DNA of 6,300 bases from Flavobacteriaceae bacterium (GTDB lineage: Bacteria > Bacteroidota > Bacteroidia > Flavobacteriales > Flavobacteriaceae): assembly GCA_016763715.1 (NCBI GenBank), contig JAESTG010000254.1:1-6300 (forward strand). The letters are read 5' to 3'. The position numbers and the translations under genes were made by a program. The notes under the pieces are model-generated. The model saw only the letters and a list, made by a program, of their open reading frames with translations, was not told the DNA's origin and did no database searches. Shown in pieces: positions 1 through 6,004 of this stretch; position 1 is the stretch's first letter; each line of letters opens with the position of its first letter.

Positions 1-404
1 AATGGGCAGTGCCAACGGGAGGTTGTCTGCTAGTAATTATATTTATCATCGTGTTTTTTGGAAGCATTTTCTTTGGAATCACTTCCATGATGACCGATTC
101 ACAAGCCTCTCAAGATTCGATAGAAGCAGCTAAAAACAATGAAGCACTTATTGAGATATTGGGTAAACCTATTGAAGCTAACGGCATTAGCGGTGGAAGT
201 TTAAAAATAAACAACGGCCTTAAAAGTGCAGAACTGAACATCCCTATCAAAGGGCCTAACGGAGAAGCCACTATTTTTGTAGTGGGAGAAAGTTTGAACG
301 ACAATTGGGTATACCAAACGATGGAAGTTCACATAAAAGATTCTCGAGAAATTATTGATTTACTGGATACTCCCCCTCCCACTGCGCCTATGCTAGACCA
401 GTGA
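1..404 (+). CDS. Coa1-like small membrane protein, 5' end missing
   Basis: Frame runs in from the window edge: codons before the GTG at 9-11 read W-A-V and are open, so this GTG is probably internal and the true start lies upstream. The visible part (about 133 codons, stop TGA at 402-404) begins with a Pro-Thr-Gly-Gly-Cys turn, followed by one strong transmembrane segment of about 20 residues rich in Ile, Phe and Val. A soluble domain follows with an ALIEILGKPIE stretch, a GGSLKINNG strand, then IPIKGPNGEATIFVVGES and NWVYQTMEVHI. This order (single membrane anchor, 'LGxPIE', 'IPIxGPxGxxTIxVV', 'W.x..MEV.I') resembles the Coa1/Tim21-like family annotated in Bacteroidota as cytochrome c oxidase assembly factor Coa1 family. 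The role in oxidase assembly is by family name only; no neighbour supports it. The C-terminal tail is odd, with a Pro-Pro-Pro run shortly before the stop. The 3' end overlaps the convergent bioA by 12 bases. Confidence 0.75.
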   Translation, partial: WAVPTGGCLLVIIFIIVFFGSIFFGITSMMTDSQASQDSIEAAKNNEALIEILGKPIEANGISGGSLKINNGLKSAELNIPIKGPNGEATIFVVGESLNDNWVYQTMEVHIKDSREIIDLLDTPPPTAPMLDQ

Positions 405-1658
405 TAAACTCTGCTCTATGACGTCATATATTTTCTGTAATTGCGTATCGGTTATCACAAATGGCGGCAAAATATAAATGATATTACCTAAGGGTCTTAA
501 AAACACACCCCATTCCATAAAATGTTGAAACAACTCGTTTCTTAAATCACCATAACGATCCATTTCAATATCCAATTCTAACGCAAAAATGACACCCATG
601 GTTCGGACACTTGCTACTTTTGGATGACTCTTTAATTTTTCAGAAAAAGAGTTATGTGCTTGTGTAATTCTCTTGATGTTACTTTGAATTTCTTCTGAAA
701 CTAATAAGTCTATACCAGCAATAGCGGCTACACAACCTAACGGGTTTGCACTGTAGGTATGCGCATGAAAAAATCCTTTCGAAGCACGATCATCTAAAAA
801 TGCGTTAAAAATATTTTGAGTGCAACTGGTAACACTCATTGGTAACATTCCAGCCGTAAGCGCCTTGCTCAAACACATAATATCTGGTTTCGTTTCCAAG
901 TGAAAAGAGGCAAAATGTTTTCCTGTTTTTCCGAAGCCAGTCATTACTTCATCGGCAATACAGATAATGTCATTTTGCTGACATAGTTTCAATATTTCAT
1001 TCAACCCATCTGGTTCATGAAACTTCATGCCAGCAGCACCTTGTACGATAGGTTCGTATATGAAAGCGGCACATTTGTTTTCAGAAATAAGACTCTTTAA
1101 TTGATCTAGCACTAGTTCTATATTACCTATCTGTGGAGTGGCAATACGCGCTACTTTCAAAAAAAACTCCTCAAAAGGCCCATTGTATACCGATAAATCT
1201 GAAGCACTCATAGCACCAAAAGTATCTCCATGAAATCCTTCATTAAAAGCAATTAAAGTATCTCTCTTTTCTCCTTTATCGAAGTGGTACTGTAAAGCCA
1301 TTTTAATTCCAGCTTCCACTGCCGTAGAGCCATTATCATTGAAGAATATTTTTTGCTGATTTTTCGGCAAAATCTCCATCAGTTTTTCAGATAATCGCAC
1401 TGCAGGTTCATGCGTAAAACCAGTAAAAACCACCTGGTCCAACTGTCTCATTTGCTTACTTACTGCAGCTATAATAAAATCATTGCAATGTCCATACATG
1501 GCAGTATACCAAGAGGCAATTCCGTCAATATACTCCTTGCCATTTTCATCCCATAGTAAAGCCCCTTTAGCCCTTACAATTCCAATAGGTGGCTTAGCTG
1601 TTTTATGTTGTGTCAATGGGTGCCAAATATGTTTACTATCTCTTTGTTGTAGATTCAT
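393..1658 (-). CDS. bioA: Adenosylmethionine-8-amino-7-oxononanoate aminotransferase (BioA)
   Basis: A 421-residue cytosolic PLP enzyme of aminotransferase class III that converts 7-keto-8-aminopelargonate to 7,8-diaminopelargonate, normally with S-adenosylmethionine as amino donor. The length is close to E. coli BioA (about 429). Visible motifs: N-terminal IWHPLTQHKT (11-20); SWYTAMYGH (49-57); phosphate-binding NDNGSTAVEAG (107-117); GFHGDTFGAMS (141-151); ADEVMTGFGKTG (235-246) with Asp236 for the PLP ring nitrogen; CLSKALTAG (262-270) with Lys265 as the Schiff-base lysine; HTYSANPLG (300-308); and FLRPLGNIIYILPPF (386-400) with Arg388 in the place of E. coli Arg391. The ATG start fits the family N-terminus and overlaps the bioD stop as ATGA, so it is the last gene of a bioF-bioD-bioA operon. 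The stop (TAG, 393-395) lies inside the convergent Coa1-like gene. Several pocket residues differ from E. coli (see findings), so use of lysine or another amino donor cannot be excluded. Confidence 0.95.
   Translation of the reverse strand: MNLQQRDSKHIWHPLTQHKTAKPPIGIVRAKGALLWDENGKEYIDGIASWYTAMYGHCNDFIIAAVSKQMRQLDQVVFTGFTHEPAVRLSEKLMEILPKNQQKIFFNDNGSTAVEAGIKMALQYHFDKGEKRDTLIAFNEGFHGDTFGAMSASDLSVYNGPFEEFFLKVARIATPQIGNIELVLDQLKSLISENKCAAFIYEPIVQGAAGMKFHEPDGLNEILKLCQQNDIICIADEVMTGFGKTGKHFASFHLETKPDIMCLSKALTAGMLPMSVTSCTQNIFNAFLDDRASKGFFHAHTYSANPLGCVAAIAGIDLLVSEEIQSNIKRITQAHNSFSEKLKSHPKVASVRTMGVIFALELDIEMDRYGDLRNELFQHFMEWGVFLRPLGNIIYILPPFVITDTQLQKIYDVIEQSLSLV
1655..1658 (-). promoter_or_regulatory. 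bioD/bioA ATGA start-stop overlap (translational coupling)
   Basis: The bioA ATG (1658-1656) and the bioD TGA (1657-1655) share bases. No Shine-Dalgarno-like purine run precedes the start; the upstream bases are T- and A-rich. Coupled re-initiation by ribosomes finishing bioD is the likely way bioA is translated, which is an inference from the overlap. Confidence 0.7.
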
Positions 1659-2287
1659 TTTGACAATCTTTCGGTGAAAATATCTTTGAATTTATCAGCA
1701 TATTCCTTGACCACATTTTGATCGAAATATGGTTCTTCATCAATGCGCCCTAAAATAAAAGCTCCACTCATTTTCTCAATGATTCGTTCCGTAGCAGGGT
1801 TAGAATCACCGCTAAATAATATTCCGAAGACATTCAACTTCCGTTTTTGTAAAGCGTCAATAGTTAACAAAGTATGATTAATGCTTCCCAAATAATGACG
1901 AGAAACCACAATCACTTTGTCCGATGGCTTAATAAGATCTACTATCATTTCTGCATCATTAATAGGCACCATTAACCCTCCTGCACCTTCAATAACTAAT
2001 TCATTTTTGGTAGAAGGACGTTTAATTTTTATTGCGGAAACAACTACTCCATCAATTTCTGCAGCCGCATGGGGACTCATAAAGCCCGTTAAGTTGAAAG
2101 CGTTTTTGTGAAATTTGGTTTTGGAATTGCTTACCAAACGCCGCACTTTATGTGTATCGGTATTATCTAGTTCACCAGCTTGTATGGGCTTCCAATAATC
2201 TGCCTCTAATGCTTCAGCCACTATGGCAGAAGCTATGGTTTTACCCACCTCCGTGGAACTTCCAGTTATAAAAAAGGTGTTACTCAT
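1655..2287 (-). CDS. bioD: ATP-dependent dethiobiotin synthetase (BioD)
   Basis: A 210-residue P-loop enzyme of the cytosol that closes the ureido ring of 7,8-diaminopelargonate with CO2 and ATP to give dethiobiotin. The length is near the family norm (about 220-230). The N-terminal P-loop GSSTEVGKT (9-17) carries the TEVGKT sequence diagnostic of BioD, with Glu13, Lys16 and Thr17. KPIQAG (33-38) supplies the lysine matching E. coli Lys37. SPHAAA (71-76) is the substrate-side motif, and IEGAGGLMVPIN (99-110) carries the acidic residue (Glu100) and glycine loop of the switch region. The start is fixed by a 4-base ATGA overlap with the end of bioF and gives a family-typical N-terminus (TFFITGSSTEVGKT) with no spare residues. 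The gene lies between bioF and bioA, which are the flanking steps of the same pathway. Nothing is missing or broken. Confidence 0.95.
   Translation of the reverse strand: MSNTFFITGSSTEVGKTIASAIVAEALEADYWKPIQAGELDNTDTHKVRRLVSNSKTKFHKNAFNLTGFMSPHAAAEIDGVVVSAIKIKRPSTKNELVIEGAGGLMVPINDAEMIVDLIKPSDKVIVVSRHYLGSINHTLLTIDALQKRKLNVFGILFSGDSNPATERIIEKMSGAFILGRIDEEPYFDQNVVKEYADKFKDIFTERLSK
2284..2287 (-). promoter_or_regulatory. bioF/bioD ATGA start-stop overlap (translational coupling)
   Basis: The bioD ATG (2287-2285) and the bioF TGA (2286-2284) overlap by four bases, the same arrangement as at the next junction. On the coding strand the bases just before it, TGTCAA, also resemble those at the bioD/bioA junction. 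No Shine-Dalgarno sequence is visible. Confidence 0.7.
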
Positions 2288-3429
2288 TTGACAAAAGTAG
2301 CCATAAGCTCAATAAAAATTTTAATTTCTTCTTCGGTATTATAACTATGTATACATAACCGCAGCCTTTCCTTACCAAAAGGTACCGTTGGCGAGAGAAT
2401 TGGTTTAACATCGAAGCCATTTTCCATTAGTTTTTCTGAAACAGACTTAACACGGTCATTACCTGGAATCACACAACAATACACAGCCGACTCACTTGGA
2501 ATAAACTTATTTTCCAGTTTATGTTTTTTAATATATAATCGTAATATCCCTGTATTACGATTAAGACTATTTCTAGCATCTTCATCTCTCGAAAGATGTG
2601 TGTAAGCGGCCCATATGGTTGCTACAGAATGTGGTGGAAGTCCCGTAGTATACATAAAGCTACGCGCAAAATTTACTAAATACTGTTTCAATTCTGTAGA
2701 CCCCAAAATGGCTGCACCATGACACCCTAAGGCCTTTCCAAAAGTGACAATACGAGCAAAAACCAATGCTTCAAGCCCCAATTCTTGAATTTTCCCAATA
2801 CCATTTACGCCAAACACTCCAATAGCATGTGCTTCATCGACTACTAAATGATAGTCTTTCTCTTCACAAATCTTGGCCATCGTCATCAAATCTGGAGTAT
2901 CCCCATCCATGGAGAAGACAGATTCGGTAATCACATATATTTCACCATCGTGTGACTGTATACGCTCTGTCAGAGCAAGAAAATTAGCTACATCATCGTG
3001 TTTATACTTATACGACTTGGCTAAACTTAGTTGAATTCCATCACGGATAGATGCATGACACAATTCGTCATAAAAAATGATATCTCCTCTTTGTGGAATG
3101 CAACTAAAGAAACCAATATTAGCATCATAACCACTTGTAAAAATAAGGGCATCTTCAACATTGTGAAAAGCAGCAATAGTCGCTTCAGTTATATTGAATA
3201 GTTTATGATTTCCACTAAGTAATCGTGAGCCCGTGGCTCCATTATTTTCAAGTCTGTATTCTTTTAAAATAGCAGCTGCTTTATCGAAAATGACTTTCGA
3301 AGTGCTAAAACCGAGATAGTCGTTGGAGGAAAAATCTATCAAATTAGTAGTGTCTTTCAAACAGCGCAAGGCATTATATGACTTACGGGTTTTTAATTTT
3401 TCACGAAGTTTATTGGGCAATTGACTCAC
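2284..3429 (-). CDS. bioF: 8-amino-7-oxononanoate synthase (BioF)
   Basis: A 381-residue PLP enzyme of the alpha-oxoamine synthase family that condenses pimeloyl-ACP or pimeloyl-CoA with L-alanine to make 7-keto-8-aminopelargonate. The length matches E. coli BioF (about 384). Visible motifs: FSSNDYLGF (33-41); GATGSRLLSGN (64-74); DELCHASIRDG (121-131), with His125 in the position of the residue that stacks on the PLP ring; SVFSMDGD (170-177); VVDEAHAIGVFG (196-207) with Asp198 and His201; TFGKALGCHGAA (229-240) with Lys232 as Schiff-base lysine; and a C-terminal VPFGKERLRLCIHS (349-362). The start is GTG at 3429-3427: an in-frame TGA lies only two codons upstream (3435-3433), and the GTG gives the family-typical MSQLPNKL N-terminus. 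The related 2-amino-3-ketobutyrate ligase (Kbl) is the main alternative, but the overlapping bioD and bioA decide for BioF. It is the first gene of the operon. Confidence 0.94.
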   Translation of the reverse strand: MSQLPNKLREKLKTRKSYNALRCLKDTTNLIDFSSNDYLGFSTSKVIFDKAAAILKEYRLENNGATGSRLLSGNHKLFNITEATIAAFHNVEDALIFTSGYDANIGFFSCIPQRGDIIFYDELCHASIRDGIQLSLAKSYKYKHDDVANFLALTERIQSHDGEIYVITESVFSMDGDTPDLMTMAKICEEKDYHLVVDEAHAIGVFGVNGIGKIQELGLEALVFARIVTFGKALGCHGAAILGSTELKQYLVNFARSFMYTTGLPPHSVATIWAAYTHLSRDEDARNSLNRNTGILRLYIKKHKLENKFIPSESAVYCCVIPGNDRVKSVSEKLMENGFDVKPILSPTVPFGKERLRLCIHSYNTEEEIKIFIELMATFVK

Positions 3430-3451
3430 ATTTCAAATTTAAGTATCTTTA
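3421..3451 (+). promoter_or_regulatory. Possible promoter of the GNAT gene
   Basis: TATCTTTA at 3444-3451 matches seven of eight positions of, or six of six fixed bases less one in, the Bacteroidota -7 box TAnnTTTG (final base A instead of G). A TTG at 3421-3423 sits 20 bases upstream, inside the accepted spacing for the -33 element, and overlaps the first codons of bioF on the other strand. The start of transcription would fall about ten bases before the ATG at 3466. Confidence 0.35.
3434..3441 (-). promoter_or_regulatory. Possible -7 box for the bioFDA operon
   Basis: On the minus strand these bases read TAAATTTG, an exact match to the Bacteroidota -7 consensus TAnnTTTG. It ends only four bases before the bioF GTG, so a transcript from it would be leaderless or nearly so. 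I found no TTG -33 partner at the usual 17-23 base spacing, and such a short AT-rich box can occur by chance. The true promoter could instead lie inside the divergent GNAT gene. Confidence 0.35.
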
Positions 3452-3465
3452 GATAAACCTTACCC

Positions 3466-3996
3466 ATGATTCACTATAAAAGGGCATCACGGAAAGACGA
3501 ATTGAAACAAATTCTTCAACTTCAACGTGATAATTTACCAGCTGTTATTTCCGAAGAAATTCAAAGAACGGAAGGTTTTGTAACTGTACATCACGATTTC
3601 AAAATTTTGAACCAAATGAACGAGGTATGTCCTCACATAATTGCTATAAATAATGAGAAAATAGTTGGATATGCATTGTGTATGCACCCTAAATTTAGTG
3701 ACGAAATAGAGGTGTTAAAACCAATGTTTACTGAAATCAAAAAGGTTCTCAACACCAACGAAAAATACATTGTCATGGGGCAAATATGCGTAGATAAAAT
3801 ATTCCGCAGACAGGGTATATTCAGAAAATTATACAGCTATATGTTGCAAGAGATTCAACCAAAATTTGAATCAATTATTACTGAAGTAGACGCAGAAAAC
3901 ACACGTTCTTTGGAAGCACATTATGCTGTAGGTTTTAAATTACTATCCTGTTATCATTCTGGCAAACAAGATTGGAAATTAATTAGGCTGTGTTAA
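3466..3996 (+). CDS. GNAT-family N-acetyltransferase, substrate unknown
   Basis: A 176-residue single-domain acetyltransferase expected to transfer the acetyl group of acetyl-CoA to an amine; the acceptor is not known. The GNAT fold is seen in the N-terminal IHYKRASRKDELKQILQLQ (strand 1 and helix 1), the strand IIAINNEKIVGYALCMH (58-74), then motif A: VMGQICVD (103-110) as strand 4, followed by RRQGIFRKLYSYM (114-126), the R-x-x-G-x-x/A-type pyrophosphate-binding loop and helix. DAENTRSLEAHYAVGF (142-157) is the motif B region, in which the Asn and the Tyr commonly contact CoA. The third loop position is Phe rather than the usual Gly or Ala. An in-frame TAA at 3454-3456 and the absence of another start codon fix the ATG. 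The gene is divergent from bioF (36-base gap) and convergent with the NagB fusion (3-base gap), so neither neighbour shares its transcript and context gives little hint of function. Confidence 0.88.
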   Translation: MIHYKRASRKDELKQILQLQRDNLPAVISEEIQRTEGFVTVHHDFKILNQMNEVCPHIIAINNEKIVGYALCMHPKFSDEIEVLKPMFTEIKKVLNTNEKYIVMGQICVDKIFRRQGIFRKLYSYMLQEIQPKFESIITEVDAENTRSLEAHYAVGFKLLSCYHSGKQDWKLIRLC

Positions 3997-3999
3997 TTC

Positions 4000-5922
4000 T
4001 TAAAAAAAGTGACGCTTGAATGCTTCAATCGCTGCATAGTCAGCCAAACCTAATTCATTATATCTAGTGGCGGTTAATCTATTTCGAGCTTCTACACGCA
4101 CCCAAAATTCTCTAGAATCATCACCTTGAAAAATCACCCCATCTTTCTGTGATTGGTGATAAAATATTGCATTTCTTTTCTTTAATACTTGATCTGGACT
4201 TAGTGGTACAGCCATTTCGATTTCGTAGGGTTCCCATTCTTGCCAAGCACCACGATAGAGCCAAACCCAACAATTTTTCATAAAATCTTCCTGCTTTAAA
4301 GATTCCAAAACCAGAAACAAGGCATCAAGACAAACTTTATGAGTCCCATGTGGATCTGTCAAATCACCAGCCGCATATATTTGATGTGGTTTTATCTCTT
4401 CAATAATATTTCTTAAAATGTCGGTATCCTTTTTTGATAATTTATTTTTCTTAATGGTACCCGTTTCATAAAAAGGCATATCCAAGAAATGAACATTTTC
4501 TTCATTCAAACCTAGATACTTTGTTGCTAGATAGGATTCATTTCTTCTAATTAGTCCTTTCAACTTACGTACTTCCAAAGCATCAATTTCATCTTCTTTT
4601 TTACGATCGATAGATTCAATAATCTGTTCCATTTCAGGAGAGTTAGGTATCAATGTAAGAGCCGTTTTTGCAAACTTCCAAGCCTCGTCATCGGACACAG
4701 CTATATTTCCTGAAGTTTGATAAGCAACGTGTACTTCGTGACCTTGTTCTACCAACCGATCAAAGGTGCCCCCCATGGAAATAACATCATCATCTGGGTG
4801 AGGACTTAAAATAAGAACTCTTTTCCTCCCAGGATTGGCTCTTTCTGGTCTATTAGAGTCATCCACTTCTGGTTTTCCTCCTGGCCAACCCGTAATGGTA
4901 TGTTGAAGTTTATTAAACATTTTGATATTCAACTCGTAGGCGATCCCTTCATTAACAAGTAGCTCGGATAATCCATTGCCAGTATAATCAGTATTCGTAA
5001 GTTTCAAAATAGATTTATGAAGCAATTCACTAAGCCAAACAACTGCTTTCAATTTTAGTGAATCTGTCCAATCACAAGTAGTGACCAACCAAGGAGTTTT
5101 TATACTCGTAAGTTCTGCCAAGGCAACCTTATCAACAACAAATGTAGTGTTCACATGTTCTTGCAAGTACGTAGCGGGAACATGTGAATTAATCTCACCT
5201 TCTATTGTTTTTTGAAGTATCCTGGACTTATTACTTCCCCAACCTAACAGTACAATTCTTTTAGCATTCAAAACCGTCCCAATACCCATGGTAATTGCCT
5301 TTCTGGGCACATTATCTATTCCTAGAAAAGCAGGTGCCGCATCTACTCGTGTGACGTGATTAAGCGTAATGACACGGGTTCCAGAATTTATATGAGATCC
5401 TGGCTCGTTGAAACCAATATGGCCTGTTCGACCAATGCCTAATAGTTGAAAATCCAAACCGCCCATTTCTTTAATCTTCGCTTCACATTCCAAACAATAA
5501 TTACGGACATCTGTCAAGGGAGTCATGCCATTTGGAATATTTACATTTTCAGAAGGAATGTCTACATGATTGAATAGATGTTCGTGCATGAAGTAATAAT
5601 AACTCTGAATATTACTCTTGTCCATTCCTAAGTACTCATCTAAATTAAAAGTAATCACATTACCAAAACTTAGACCTTCCTCTTTGTGCATACGAACCAA
5701 TTCTTCATATACTTTGATGGGTGACGAACCAGTCGCTAAACCCAAAACACAGGGCATTCCTACATCATGCCGTTCCTTGATTAATTGAGCAATCTCTTTG
5801 GCAACTAAAACGGATGCTTTAACAGAAGAATCAAATATTACATTGTGAATTTTTTCAAACCGAGTTTCTTCAAATTTTCCTGGTTCACTGTATACTATCG
5901 ATTGGTGTTTAGAAATCCCCAT
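4000..5922 (-). CDS. Glucosamine-6-phosphate deaminase-like / PIG-L deacetylase fusion protein
   Basis: A 640-residue cytosolic fusion. Residues about 28-275 form a NagB/sugar isomerase domain: GLATGSSPIKVYEELV (61-76) phosphate loop, FNLDEYLGM (92-100) with Asp95 equal to E. coli NagB Asp72, GIGRTGHIGFNEPGS (162-176) with His168 and Glu173 equal to His143 and Glu148, MGIGTVLNA (212-220) and GSNKS (229-233). Residues about 276-367 are a bridge ending in QHTITGWPGGKPE. Residues about 368-640 are a PIG-L/LmbE zinc deacetylase domain: LSPHPDDDVISMGGT (372-386), with His375 and Asp378 as expected zinc ligands and Asp377 as expected base, and the DPHGTH motif (523-528) with His528 as third ligand. 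A plausible job is amino-sugar catabolism, N-deacetylation followed by deamination and isomerisation to fructose-6-phosphate. Plain NagB is about 266 residues, so this is not a simple NagB. The fused form is, to my knowledge, common in Bacteroidota and often annotated as 'deaminase-like'. Thr166 replaces E. coli Asp141. An in-frame TAA at 5937-5935 with no other start after it fixes the ATG. Confidence 0.92.
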   Translation of the reverse strand: MGISKHQSIVYSEPGKFEETRFEKIHNVIFDSSVKASVLVAKEIAQLIKERHDVGMPCVLGLATGSSPIKVYEELVRMHKEEGLSFGNVITFNLDEYLGMDKSNIQSYYYFMHEHLFNHVDIPSENVNIPNGMTPLTDVRNYCLECEAKIKEMGGLDFQLLGIGRTGHIGFNEPGSHINSGTRVITLNHVTRVDAAPAFLGIDNVPRKAITMGIGTVLNAKRIVLLGWGSNKSRILQKTIEGEINSHVPATYLQEHVNTTFVVDKVALAELTSIKTPWLVTTCDWTDSLKLKAVVWLSELLHKSILKLTNTDYTGNGLSELLVNEGIAYELNIKMFNKLQHTITGWPGGKPEVDDSNRPERANPGRKRVLILSPHPDDDVISMGGTFDRLVEQGHEVHVAYQTSGNIAVSDDEAWKFAKTALTLIPNSPEMEQIIESIDRKKEDEIDALEVRKLKGLIRRNESYLATKYLGLNEENVHFLDMPFYETGTIKKNKLSKKDTDILRNIIEEIKPHQIYAAGDLTDPHGTHKVCLDALFLVLESLKQEDFMKNCWVWLYRGAWQEWEPYEIEMAVPLSPDQVLKKRNAIFYHQSQKDGVIFQGDDSREFWVRVEARNRLTATRYNELGLADYAAIEAFKRHFF

Positions 5923-5932
5923 ATCGCTTACG

Positions 5933-5948
5933 GCTTAAGAAGTTAAGC
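5933..5948. repeat. Inverted repeat in the leader of the NagB/PIG-L gene
   Basis: GCTTAA (5933-5938) and TTAAGC (5943-5948) are perfect inverted arms around a four-base spacer, starting 11 bases upstream of the ATG of the fusion gene. As RNA it would form a weak six-pair hairpin next to the start; as DNA it could be a small operator. Either role is inference, and a repeat this size can arise by chance in AT-rich sequence. Confidence 0.35.
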
Positions 5949-5960
5949 AAGCTAATGTAC

Positions 5961-5994
5961 CAAATTAATGACAAATCACCATCATGAAAGCAAA
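5961..5994 (-). promoter_or_regulatory. Possible promoter of the NagB/PIG-L gene
   Basis: On the minus strand TTAATTTG (5968-5961) matches the Bacteroidota -7 box TAnnTTTG except for its second base, and TTTG (5994-5991) lies 22 bases upstream in the -33 position. The spacing is at the long end of the accepted range. Transcription would start near 5955, leaving a leader of about 30 bases that contains the inverted repeat at 5933-5948. It is the best match in this intergenic stretch. Confidence 0.4.
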
Positions 5995-6004
5995 AAGCAA
6001 CGAC

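Noticed and set aside
9..11. GTG as the start codon of the Coa1-like gene
   Set aside because: The frame is open to the window edge with W-A before it, and homologues as I recall them carry a Trp- and Lys-rich stretch before the Pro-Thr-Gly, so the start is probably outside the window.
110..304. 64-codon open frame on the minus strand
   Set aside because: It lies wholly opposite the Coa1-like gene, and its translation has no domain; it is a shadow.
417..428. Perfect 12-base palindrome TATGACGTCATA
   Set aside because: It lies inside the last codons of bioA (Tyr-Asp-Val-Ile). A palindrome of this length is expected about once or twice by chance in a window this size, and nothing around it looks regulatory.
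1483..1677. 64-codon open frame on the plus strand
   Set aside because: It is antisense to the start of bioA, whose motifs are clear; the frame is a shadow.
1917..2111. 64-codon open frame on the plus strand
   Set aside because: It is antisense to the middle of bioD, with no recognisable product.
2284..3429. 2-amino-3-ketobutyrate CoA ligase (Kbl) instead of BioF
   Set aside because: The families share the same motifs, but the four-base overlaps with bioD and bioA and the length favour BioF.
4002..4028. Terminator-like element: TTGAA-TGC-TTCAA hairpin followed on the minus strand by seven T
   Set aside because: The stem has five pairs with only one G-C and stands seven bases from the T-run, all inside the end of the NagB/PIG-L coding sequence. 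It is too weak to call a terminator.
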